A stretch of 64,000 nucleotides of DNA from Rotaria sp. Silwood1 (taxonomy: Eukaryota; Rotifera; Eurotatoria; Philodinida; Philodinidae), in assembly GCA_905250075.1 (NCBI GenBank), contig CAJNOP010000029.1:1561701-1625700 (forward strand), written 5' to 3'. The position numbers and the translations under genes were made by a program. A model generated the notes under the pieces. That model saw only the letters and a list, made by a program, of their open reading frames with translations, did not search any database and was not told the DNA's origin. The stretch's first letter is position 1, and each line of letters opens with the position of its first letter. Below, piece after piece: positions 12,267 to 22,601 of this stretch.

Positions 12267-12442
12267 TGAGGGCGGGTGTGGGTGTGGGTGGGTTTGGGTA
12301 GGGTATGGGTGGGTGTGGGTGGGGTGCGGGTGTGGGTGTCGGTGCGGTGTGGGTGGGTGTGGGTGTGGGTGAGTGTGGGCGGGTGTGGGTGTGGTGTGGG
12401 TATGGGTGAGTATTTATTGCTTCCACACGCACACCCACACCC
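12267..12442 (+). repeat. Degenerate TGTGGG-like G-rich tract, switching to the C-rich strand before a gap
   Basis: From about 12267 to 12405 the plus strand is an irregular run of GGGTGTGGGTG, GGGTGGG and GGGTATGGG units. From 12423 to 12442 the sequence changes to the complementary C-rich form (CACACGCACACCCACACCC) and then enters an N run. I recall TGTGGG-type repeats as bdelloid telomere sequence, so this is either an interstitial telomere-like tract or a simple GT-rich minisatellite. Confidence 0.6.
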
Positions 12443-12542
12443 NNNNNNNNNNNNNNNNNNNNNNNNNNNNNNNNNNNNNNNNNNNNNNNNNNNNNNNNNN
12501 NNNNNNNNNNNNNNNNNNNNNNNNNNNNNNNNNNNNNNNNNN
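12443..12542. other. Assembly gap of 100 N
   Basis: Exactly 100 unknown bases, a conventional placeholder length. Any ORF drawn across it is meaningless. Sequence to either side cannot be assumed contiguous. Confidence 0.98.
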
Positions 12543-15251
12543 TGATTAGGTTTTCTTACATGTTCTCGATCGCAATAAGAGTCTTGCTTGCATATATTAG
12601 GATTGAATTTTCGCAGGCAACATCGAGTATTTCCACTAGTATTTATGTATGAAATCAGACGAGAAAAAACTAAAGAAACAGTCAACAGCATAAATTTTCA
12701 ATTTTTATACGTAATGGATCAAAAAAATCGTTTTAGAAACCAATTAATTTGACTTTTGTGAAGTCACAAGAGGAACGTTACCTTTAACTTTCATAAACAT
12801 CATTTAAAGACATCTTTCTAGATCATAGTTAATTATAATTGACTGTTGTTTTAGAAGATATTTTTGACGAATTTGTATAAAAATTGTAAATATACTTCAT
12901 ATACAATACATTTTTACTTTGACAAATAGAAAAACTCATCGTGAAAATATTGTTCTGTTATACGATTTTACAAAGATTTTATTTGCAAATTTTTTTTTGT
13001 TGTTTGAAAAGAAAATTCATTCAGACAAATAACGTAATGCATGTTGCTTCTAAAGGAAACATCGAAATAATAAAAACATTTTAAACAATCAAAACAAAGT
13101 GATAAATAGAATTCCGAAACTACAAAAAGTTATAAAACAGTTACGTTGAAATCTGAATTCTGCCAATCAATTAAAAATATATTAAATATGTTTCTTTCTT
13201 GCCTAAGAAGATTAATGTATGTCTTTAGTTCATTTATATTTATGTTATTACATTATGCAAGTTATATTAACAAGAACTACGTGGAATTCATGTAACTTCC
13301 TCAATAGCAATGTAATCAGAAGAAAAAAACAATAAGAGCATTTTCAATTATATGACTGAGCTTCATATTCTAAAATTAAAACTATCATCCATACTTTCTT
13401 AATTACATGAAAACAAATTCTTTTATCTTCGTCGAAATACTTTAATCTACAGAAGCTCTTCATTATCATGCTTGAAAATGTGAAAAATGAAGCATAAAGT
13501 AGTTTTCTTCTAGTCAAAATAAATCTGTAATACATAGAATTTAGCTTTATATTTATTGAACTATTATTATTTTCTCATCATTTATGATACAAAAAGAGAC
13601 GAATATTAAATATGCAACAATATGTGTCGATAGTAGTAAACTATGAATGAATAGATTTATGAATCAAAAAAAGCAGAAAAGAAAAATATGGTATAATACG
13701 GAAGGACAGTTCACTACATCTCATTTATCAAGAAAAGAAAAGATAACAAAGATCTAATATTTATTTTAGAATCAAACGATCGTGGACAATTTTTGAAAAA
13801 CTTTAAAACAAAAAAGGGAAAAATAACTCAAGTTTAGGCTCTATCTAGAGTAGATATTGCTCGATCTTTTTAGAAAGTCAATGAAAAATTCAACTTGCTT
13901 TTCTTCTTGGATACATCATGAGTTTTAAAGATGATCTTAATTTAGTTTAAATACAATATACTTTCTCAACTAAAACACAATAGGCAGATAACTTAACTTC
14001 TTCTGTACGGATTCACATGAATTCTAAAGATGGATAATAGTTTGTGTTTCAAGAGTATAAAGATTTTGCTGAAAACCACTCATCAAAGAAAAAATTTGAC
14101 TGTGAGTCTTGGTTTTTTTTCTGAAGCCATCATCACATCCAAATGTCTTTTTCAATGAGAAATTCTATTTTGACTGCTATAAAGTTAGACTGAACCAATA
14201 TGACAACATGTACATGATACAAACACGAATTTTACTTTGACTGATATGAGACAAGTAACACAACAACGGATTTATAACTTAGATACAACGAAAGCTATCA
14301 GTTACGTTAAACAATGTGAAACAACATTTAAAAGACTGATAATTAAAAACTATAAAAGCTAATACATAATGTCACGAAACCGATGATGACTAAAAACTTA
14401 CAGCAAAAAAAAATTGTTAGTTGCTCAAATTTTGAAGAAATTTGGTGAATGACCTCCAGTAAAATTGTTATATTTTTGGAACAGAAACCGCTACCGATCT
14501 TGACCTTATATGAATCAATACAGAAGACGTTAGGCTATGTACCCATTATATTCTAGTGGAGAGAGCATATTGAGTATGGATTGTAGGCAAAGAGGAGAGC
14601 CACCAACCGACACCTACACCTCTTACTCACACCCCGTCCAAACTTAAAAATCAATGTAGTGATTATCTTCACTAAGTTCATTGTATATCATTCTTTATTG
14701 TTAGACAATTATGAAAATTTTTAAAAAAATCTACAGAAAACATTTTATAACAAATAGATAACTTTTCCCGTCTTTGCTGATTTATTAATCGCTAATGCTT
14801 ACCAAAGAAGATGATGATATTGCCAATGTCGATTGTAACGGAAATGATAAGAAAGAAAACATATTCTTGTTATCTCGCTAAATGTAATTTCAACGCGACC
14901 AATAATCTATCTCATTGAAAATTTTCTTTCTTTTCATTTCAATTATGTTCATAGAATTGAAAAGTTTTCAAAAAAGCTTACATTAGAATATCTTAATTCA
15001 CGGCCTATATTTAGTGAGAAATAAACAATCATGTATATAACGAATGCGTTGTATATTATCCACGTGTTTAATACATGGATGAAGCCTTAATGTATGACTC
15101 TTTTTCTTTTCGTTTTTAAATCAACAGGTATGCAATGCCTTCTTCTTCGCTTGTGTCGTTGAATAAAATATCATAGTTTTTATGTTTTACATATCTACGA
15201 CAACACTCGACGACAAAAGTTTAAGTCTATTTGTTTCTTTCGATTTTTTTA

Positions 15252-16130
15252 ACATCTGTTTTTTCAATTTTTCTTTCACATGAAGAGGTACTAATCTAAT
15301 TCAAATGGTGATACAGATAGTCAGAAAGGCCAAGCACATGATGTAGTATTGGAACAGACTCCATCTGTCTATATAGATTTTTCATCATTTAAATTATTTT
15401 GTTTCACGCGAAAATATGTTTCAGCAGTAGCCAATATTTTGCAATTCCTAATCAAAAGATTTGCTCGAAAATGAAAAAAAAAGACCAGTCGATAGAGAAT
15501 TTTACGCTCTATCTGCTTCTAAAAACATAGCTGAGCTGGTCTTCATCTCAAATGCCTGATTCTAAAGAGACTAGACCGAAAAAACTGATTGTGTTTTCAT
15601 TCAAGTTAAATAAAAATGAAAAGTTAGTCGTATTTGCCAAAACGTTTTTTTTCAAAAAGATGGACATGAAAAAAAGGGTGGTGTTGGATCTTCAAATACA
15701 CTATTTTATTTAGTTTTGAATGCTCTTTTCAATGGCATATACAATATTTCGATAAGAGAGCATATGTAGAATCTAATTTCACTTTTTCCTTTTTTTTTGG
15801 GCTAATATCGTTAGAATCAGGTTTTTCAGATGCAGATCAACTCTGAAAACGAAACTTTTTTCGAAAAACAGATAGAGCGTAAAATTCTCTATCGACTGGT
15901 CTTTTTTTCATTTTAGAGCAAATCTTTTGATTAGGAATCGCAAAATATTGGATACTATTAAAACTTATTTTCGTTTGAAACAAAATAATTTAAATGATGA
16001 AAAATCTATATAGACAGATGGAGTCCGCTCCAATGCTACATCATGTAGGTGGCCTTCCTTACTATCTATATCATTATTTGAATCAGATTAGTACTTCTTC
16101 ATGTGAAAGAAAAATTGAAAAACCAAATGT
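15252..16130. mobile_element. 879-bp element with ~263-bp inverted arms
   Basis: The left arm (about 15252-15515) and right arm (about 15869-16130) are reverse complements with moderate divergence around a 353-bp spacer. Matches include GACCAGTCGATAGAGAATTT on the left against AAATTCTCTATCGACTGGTC on the right, CCATCTGTCTATATAGATTT against AAATCTATATAGACAGATGG, and the outer TTCTTTCACATGAAGA. No coding potential. It lies about 110 bp upstream of the transporter start codon, so it may carry or disrupt that gene's promoter. Confidence 0.7.
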
Positions 16131-16240
16131 GCAAAAAAAAAGTCGCAAGAAATAAATTCGCTTAAACTATTGCCATCGACTGTAGTCTTACGTCATCGTT
16201 ATTCTCAAGTGCAATGATATAAGACAAACTATCTACAGAC

Positions 16241-17457
16241 ATGGTATGTGTTTTTTCTTTTCTTGAAGCTTTCCTAATAAAACAAAAGCATTTATGACTG
16301 TGTAGAATAAAGAACAACAACAGCAACAGATACCACTTTATGCTATTTCTCCGGATGTCATTGAGAAAAATCAAAATAATGAAAAAGTTTCATTATTGTT
16401 CGTGACAACTCTATGTCGTCGATTACATGAACATTCTGGAATTTGGTATATGTTAACGGCAACTTTCATTTTCGCTTGTTGTTCGTTTGCTCTCAAACTA
16501 GTACCAGCTGATGTCTTTGATATTATGATTGTTCGATTTTCAATTCACTCTCTTGTTTTTGGTGTATTTGCTACTTTCTATAAACATTATAATGTATTTG
16601 ATACAAATGGACAACCGATTGCATGTTTATTAAACATTGTAATGTCAATTGGTACAAATTTCACTTATTTAGCTGCATTGAGTTTTATTCCATTATCAGA
16701 TTTAAATACAATCAGATACACTTATATTGTTTGGGCAGCAATATTATCTGTTCTATTTCTCAAGGAACGTTTCAAAATTGTTAATACTATTTCATTATTC
16801 TTGACAATCCTTGGGCTTATATTCGCTACTAAGCCACATTTCTTTATTAAAACATTAGGTCAAATATTTGATCCGTCATCATCATCGTCAATGTTAATTA
16901 CGACAACAACAACTTTAACTACAAGTATTGCTAATACTACGACTCCTTCATCTTATTATTATTTAGGCATCGGTTTCGCTTTTTTATCGGCTTTTGCAAA
17001 AGCAACACAATTTATTGCTCGAAAACAATTACTTATTACAAAACAACCACATTCTGTTATGAATTTTCAGTATGCAGGTGTTGCTTTATTAGTTTCATTG
17101 ATTTATAGTATTATTCGTCGATTTTGGCAACCAGAACCATATCCATGGAGATGGATGGGTATCGCCGGTGTTATTATAGGCTTTTTTCGATTATTATCAG
17201 TTATACTATTTGCAAAAGCATTAAAACGAGAAAAGGTTCAAGTTATAGCAATTATTACTTCACTTGATATAGTTTTTGCTGTTCTATTACAATATATATT
17301 TTTTCGTCAAACAAAATCTTTGATATTTTATCTTGGAGCATCACTTATTGTTCTATCAGCAATTATCCTTTCAGTTGAACATCATTCAAATAATAAGCGC
17401 GAAAGGAAAACCCAGATAAAGCATGATGAAAATCATCAAATTAAGAATAATATATAA
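16241..17457 (+). CDS. Drug/metabolite transporter family membrane protein (EamA, SLC35G-like)
   Basis: Exons 16241-16243 (ATG only) and 16306-17457, giving 384 residues. I chose this start because the second exon is open from 16306 but has no ATG for its first 45 or so codons. A GTATGT donor follows ATG at 16244, TGTGTAG precedes 16306, and the 62-bp intron keeps frame. The N-terminus is NKEQQQQQ-rich and cytosolic. About ten hydrophobic helices follow in two EamA-like halves: roughly residues 45-185, then 215-365 after a Ser/Thr-rich loop with runs of Ser and Thr. The first half contains LSFIPLSDLNTIRYTYIVWA and LKERF, and the second has a matching AKALKRE segment, both typical of DMT carriers. 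The substrate is not predictable. A polyadenylation signal (AATAAA) lies at 17535. Confidence 0.8.
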
Positions 17458-18005
17458 ACTATCTAGAAGTGTTTTTAGTTGATTGTTATATATATTCATT
17501 AAATATATATATTTATGTAAGGATCATTAGATTTAATAAAAATTTGTGAGTTTTTCGCCAATATTGTTGTCTTTAAAACTTGAGAATTACATTGAATGCA
17601 GTAAAAGATAGTTACTGTAATCAAGTCAGTATAAAATCTAGATGAATTATTTGCTTATTTGAATTTTATTTGCCAAATGCAAATATGACCCATTGTAGCA
17701 TGAACAAAGCTCGATTAATGTAGAAGTGATCAAGTCAATAAAATAGTTAGACATTCTCTTTTTTTCTTTCTCTATGGAGTTTTACTCCAACGTCGAACAT
17801 TCATCGAACATTGTAGATAGAACATTTTGGCACAGACTAATACATTACTCGACCTCAATTTTCGAAATCTGTAGATGTTTGTTAAGTCATGAAAGATCAA
17901 CAACTATTTTCAAATCAAACAGATCATAGAAGGAAACCAATCATTCTGAAACGCGAAACGAAATCAAACGAAAGTAACACCAAAATTCTCATTGATAACC
18001 AATGA
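17458..18005. other. Transporter 3' flank, no gene
   Basis: Contains AATAAA at 17535-17540, about 78 nt after the transporter stop. No other coding or repeat structure was recognised. Confidence 0.5.
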
Positions 18006-18410
18006 TTTAGCCATACTAATCTTTCAACTCTATCTTTATCGTCACATTCATCTTGTAAAGATGTTGAAGTACAAACAACATCGATAAGTTCTGAAGCTGT
18101 TAGATATGCAAATTATATGTCATATCCATCTATTACCATTATTGGGACTCTAGCTTTTAAATCACATGCAACACCAGATATTGTTCATAATTTACTATCA
18201 CTGGTCAATGCTCATCAACAAATATCTCGAATTAGTGACGCATCATGGCGTTTAAATAATAAAAATCAACTATTACTCTTTACTCCAACCAGAGAAATAT
18301 TTTCATTATTATTAACAAATACATATCTATTCATTACTGGTATATGTTCCATACCAGTTACACATTCATGTCCTTTACCAGCTCAACTTTCACTTTTTCT
18401 TTTAAATTAA
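18006..18410 (+). pseudogene. Open coding remnant, Ser/Thr-rich then globular, unidentified
   Basis: The frame is open from about 18006 to the TAA at 18408, some 134 codons, though the first ATG is only at 18117. Codon choice looks coding rather than random. The conceptual product starts Ser/Thr-rich (LSTLSLSSHSS), passes SSEAVRYAN, and ends with a compact domain containing TPTREIFSLLL and LPAQLSLFLLN. It stops abruptly and has no visible splice continuation. It faintly resembles gag-like ORF1 proteins of rotifer retroelements that I have seen, but I cannot confirm this. A truncated retroelement or gene relic is most likely. Confidence 0.35.
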
Positions 18411-18466
18411 TCTGTTTATACGAAATTAAAAAAATTGATGGTAAAACAAAATAGAAGAGAATTAAT

Positions 18467-18722
18467 TTACTTAAGTTCATGAGTTTTTTCTTCAAATTTA
18501 ATAAGATCATTTTATTTTTGTTCAAGTTCAATTGTGCTTTGTAGAAATTGTTGATAACGAATATTAACTCGTGCTAAATCATCATTATTTTAAGCTATTT
18601 TTGTTATAATTGATGATAATTCTGATTGTAATTGTTTTTTGTGTACATTTAATTGATCGAGTAAAGAACGAAATTCTTCTAATGATTTAGATGTATGACG
18701 TTCAAAGTTAAATGTTAGATTA
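18467..18722 (-). pseudogene. Degraded coiled-coil protein fragment with two in-frame stops
   Basis: Read on the minus strand from about 18713, one frame gives a heptad-like Leu/Glu/Lys-rich sequence (FNFERHTSKSLEEFRSLLDQ, then HKKQLQSELSSIITKIA). A TAA follows, then NNDDLARVNIRYQQFLQST and IELEQK, a second TAA, then NDLIKFEEKTHELK and the terminal stop. The frame stays the same throughout with no indel, so two substitutions to TAA explain the breaks. No start codon or upstream exon was found. It is a partial copy of a coiled-coil gene whose family I cannot name. Confidence 0.55.
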
Positions 18723-21680
18723 TAGTTTTATCATACAGAAGAAAAGTCTAGATCACTTAATAAGTAAGAAAATAAAATGTGTATGAGATGGAGAAAAAGT
18801 TGATAAATCAGATGAGTTTTAAGTGGAACTTTTCAAAAACGATATTCTCAAGTTAGTTTTCTCTTTCGATTTACATAAGGCCAACATTCCTAGCTTGCTT
18901 CGTTCGAAAGCTACGAGACTTTTTTTTTTGAGATCCTTGATTTTGGCTAATTGATCTACGATTACTTAGAACCGCATCTAAGCAAGGACAATTCATCATG
19001 TTGAGTCAAATAGTCATATTTGATTTTAAGTTCGAATGGATCTGACACTATTATCTAAATATTTCTAAAATGCTACAATCAGCCTTCATGTAACGAAGAT
19101 GTCGACATTTCGGAAACATGAAGATGACGGAATCAGGTTATTTCGACTCTAAAAACAAATATCACCATTTGAATCAGCATGTTGAATTACCCTGCCTGGC
19201 CGCTTCTTCGACTGATCGTAGGTAAATTATTTGAAATCACGTGTCTCAGGATAACTTCAATTTATTTAAAGTCTAAATCAACATGGAAATAGCTTCAGGA
19301 TATCATTCTCAAAAATCTATTCATCAAGAACTCGCTTGATTAGTCAATAGCTGACTAATCAAATTTTGATAGTTTCAGATCTTCTCTCTTGAACAGCAAA
19401 ATCTGCAGCTCTCCAGGATGTTTATAACGAAAGTTGTTCAAAAAAAACACCAGTGCAGTTCATTATATTGTGCAATGGATAATAGATATATTGAAGCAAA
19501 GAAATAATTTTTTACTATATCTATTTTATACATATCTTGATTAGTGCTTTTTATATCGTAAGATATCATCAGACTATCGAAGAAGTAGATTACAAAAATT
19601 TCTATAGTTTTCATTACTTTGAGAATCAAACAGAAATTCAAAACATCGAATTTTTGATGCCTTGAAAATAACAGTATCTGATATTTCGTTGTTGGTCTGG
19701 AAGTAGAGCCCGTCGGGTCCAGAATTTTTGGACCCGGACCCGATCATTTAAAATTTTTCTACCCGGATCCGGACCCGGACCCGTTTACAGGTTGCTGGAC
19801 CCGGACCCGGACCCGATCGCTTAAGTTTTTTGGATCCAAACACAATGACAAGTCAGTTTAGATAGTATAGTCAAGAAGGGTTTTGTTGTTTTTTATCTAT
19901 TTTCTAAATACATTTGATCTCTTCTTTGTATAAAACGAAGAAAACTTTAAAAAAATTCAAAATAAATTGTATGGATCAAAGTTTTCTTCAGACCTGGATC
20001 CGGTTAAAGCAAAATTTTCAGACCCGGACCCGGTCAAAATAAAATTTTTGGACCCGGACCCGGACCCGGACCCGGACCCGGACCCGGACCCGGACCCGGC
20101 CAAAGTAAAATTTTTGGACCCGGACCCGGACCCGGACCCGTGCGGGTCCGGGTAGGGTCCGGGTCCGGGTCCTACCCGACGGGCTCTATCTGGAAGCCTG
20201 AACATCGCTGTTTTCTTTAACAATGAATTTCGGAGAATGATAAGGGATATTTCATAGAATTTTAATCATGTTTTGATCGTATTATTCATATTTATCTAGA
20301 TGAATTGAATTCTAATATCTTGATATCATAAAGAAGGTTAATTTGTTGTTTTTATTTGACAAAATAACTTAATCAAGTGTCGAATATAGCAAGTGACAAT
20401 CAAACATATCTGTAAAGAATCAATGTTAAGTTTTGTTTTTTGAAAAAATATCTCTTGTCGTGATAACACCTGTAAATTATATATTTATTCTAGTGTTTAT
20501 TACATTATATGCATTGTCTGATTCAATTAAATCTGACAATTCATGAATTATTGAAGGATAAAAAAACAATAATTTTCGTCATGTTTTTTCAGTTTGTATT
20601 AAATTAGACCTTTTTTTTTGCACCTTGTTTAAGTACATTGTTTGAGTTAAATTAGAAACCAAACATACTGAGAAAAAAAAGAAAATGATAGAGAAAGATG
20701 TTTTCATATTATAAAATACCACTCTCATTCTATTAGTAAATAAGACACAAAAGATTTTCTCGACATTAAAAATGTAGAATTTTACAGTGCAAACATTGTA
20801 TAATTTTTATTCGTTGAACAAAGATCATAATATTTTTCATTTTGTTTTTCATATAAATAGAAACTTGTGATTAGCCCATGATTATCTCAGTGATAATAAT
20901 AACAGACATAATAATCAGTCGAGAGACTAATCAATAATGATCATAGTTAATTAGTAGAAACTTCAATCAAAGAATAGAAAACTAGGTTTTTTTAATTAAA
21001 AAGTAAAACAAAAACTGAAGCAGATGAATATATTTACATAGATTTTTATCTAACATAGAAGGGATAGATTCTTTGCTTGTTGTTTTATATTTATAAAAGT
21101 AACTTAATTGAATATATGAAACTGATGGAAAATTTAATCATGCTATAGATATCATCAATTTCTCTTGTAATTTCTTTGACATGTTTTTTTGGCAGTACAA
21201 AAGAGGTACTCTTTAAATAAAGATTGAATGAACACATGATTAAATGAGACATACTGTTTTTTTTAGACAATGAATTTAATGAAAACAGATGTTCTTCTAT
21301 AAGACTCGCACTTTGTATTATATAGAAGGATCTGATAAAGAGTGAAGTATCACTATTTATCTAAACATGATAAATCCAAATTGAAGAGACCATTTCCCTA
21401 CCGTATATACAAGGAGGTTCACTCTTCTCCAACTACTCTTATCTTATTTGGAAGTCACTGAACGGTTGAGGCAGATTTGCGCTATCTTCCAGTCAATTTC
21501 CTGAGTCATTTCTTCCAATCTTGACAATCTCGAGATGTCTCTAATGATATACGAGTATAAGAGGAATGAATAAATAGATCGATGAGCTTTATATGCAAAG
21601 ATATACTATTTCAATTAATAGTTTTTACGAATATTTTGTAGATTTTATATTTTCGGTTGTTTAACATTCGAGAAATTTCT
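18723..21680. other. Intergenic region around the hAT-like element
   Basis: Apart from the element at 19704-20188 and a short hairpin at about 19336-19362 (TTGATTAGTCA, 5-bp loop, TGACTAATCAA), nothing gene-like was found. The 19957-20223 and 19967-20155 ORFs are translations of the hexamer array and are not genes. Confidence 0.5.
19696..20196. mobile_element. Non-autonomous hAT-like element with 8-bp target duplication and GGACCC arrays
   Basis: The element is 19704-20188 (485 bp), flanked by perfect 8-bp direct repeats TCTGGAAG at 19696-19703 and 20189-20196. The ends are inverted: TAGAGCCCGTCGGGT on the left, ACCCGACGGGCTCTA on the right (one base offset at the T/GG junction). An 8-bp duplication and a YARNG-type terminus (TAGAG) are hAT superfamily hallmarks. 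Subterminal regions consist of tandem GGACCC hexamers on the left (19731-19812, 20028-20140) that flip to GGGTCC near 20141-20172. The interior is AT-rich and lacks a transposase, so mobilisation would have to be in trans. The perfect duplication argues for a fairly recent insertion. Confidence 0.85.
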
Positions 21681-22601
21681 ATGATGAATATATTAGTAGT
21701 TTTTGGTGGTGTTGGTTTATGTTTTTATTCGTTAACTTTTCTTGCTTGTATAATTATGATTGTATTAATTTCTATTCGTATTCGTCTATTAAAATCTAAT
21801 GTTTCTATGCTTCTGATATACAATACATATTTAACTTTATTTCTATTTGCAACAATCATGCTTCTTATGTATGCATACAATGAACATGGTAATCTCAATC
21901 CATCAATTTGGCTTGGTGGTCGATGGTGTCAAATACGTACTTATTTTGTTCATGTTTGTCTTTGTGCTTTGTATTATTCATTTATTCTTCAAGCTATTTT
22001 TCGATTATTTCGAATAGTTTTTTATCAATATAAAATATTACAATCATTTAGTGTTTGTATATTGGGAATAATTATTCAATGGATATTATCATTTCTTTTT
22101 CTTCTTCCTAGTCTATTATTAGACGATTTTCAATATTTGCCTTTTGAATATAATTGTTGGATTGCATTTGAAAATATTCGTGGACTTATGTTTGTAATCA
22201 TGATTATTTATGGTATATCAACATTCTCTATTTCATCCATGTATATGTATATTATTCGATATATTCATCGACCAAATAATATTCAACAAAGACGACAAAA
22301 TGCAAATAAACGAGATTTAATAATTTTAAAACGACTTATTATTCTTGTTACTGTTGTTGTTGGACTTGGTTTTCCTACAGTTGTTGTCGTATTTATATAC
22401 ATAGGTACAAATAATATTATACAATTCGCTTACCATATTCAAGGTGTAAGTCTATCAATCGGAGCATTTATAATATCTATTTCTCTAATCTTCATTACAC
22501 CACAGATACGAGAGTTATTGAAAAGAAATCAAAGCCAAATTCTACCTACAGCGACAATAGCTTTTACTATTGATCGACCATGTAAAGTACACGGCATTTA
22601 A
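21681..22601 (+). CDS. Orphan rhodopsin-like 7TM receptor, single exon (receptor 3)
   Basis: An intronless protein of 306 residues if it starts at the ATG at 21681. The open frame begins at 21657 but with TTG, and an in-frame TAG lies at 21639. Seven hydrophobic spans. GRWCQIRTYF supplies the TM3 Cys and EYNCWIAF the loop 2 Cys. FRLFRIVFY stands in place of DRY, QWILSFLFLLP is TM4, and QNANKRDLIILKR precedes TM6. TM7 runs into FITPQIRELLKR, so there is no NPxxY. It is closest to receptor 1 at 338-1261, with near-identical DFQYLPxEYNCW and IQxRRQxANKRD segments. AATAAA starts five nt after the stop, implying a very short 3' UTR. Ligand unknown. Confidence 0.85.
   Translation: MMNILVVFGGVGLCFYSLTFLACIIMIVLISIRIRLLKSNVSMLLIYNTYLTLFLFATIMLLMYAYNEHGNLNPSIWLGGRWCQIRTYFVHVCLCALYYSFILQAIFRLFRIVFYQYKILQSFSVCILGIIIQWILSFLFLLPSLLLDDFQYLPFEYNCWIAFENIRGLMFVIMIIYGISTFSISSMYMYIIRYIHRPNNIQQRRQNANKRDLIILKRLIILVTVVVGLGFPTVVVVFIYIGTNNIIQFAYHIQGVSLSIGAFIISISLIFITPQIRELLKRNQSQILPTATIAFTIDRPCKVHGI

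Larger units (their letters stand above)
7114..16240. other. 9-kb region without a recognisable gene
   Basis: No exon chain could be built on either strand. It holds a TIR element (7671-8339), a G+C-richer tandem repeat (11378-11790), a telomere-like tract ending in an assembly gap (12267-12542), and a large inverted repeat (15252-16130). Elsewhere there are only AT-rich sequences with short ORFs lacking motifs, for example 9787-10029 and 13344-13535. Confidence 0.5.

Noticed and set aside
12208-12691. ORFs of 76-159 residues rich in Thr/Pro/His or Gly/Val
   Set aside because: They translate the GT-rich repeat and run through the N gap; not genes.
16162-16374. 70-residue minus-strand ORF
   Set aside because: Antisense to the first intron and N-terminal exon of the transporter, whose splice structure is convincing.
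19957-20223. Asp-Pro / Gly-Ser repeat ORFs on both strands
   Set aside because: Pure translation of the GGACCC hexamer array inside the hAT-like element.
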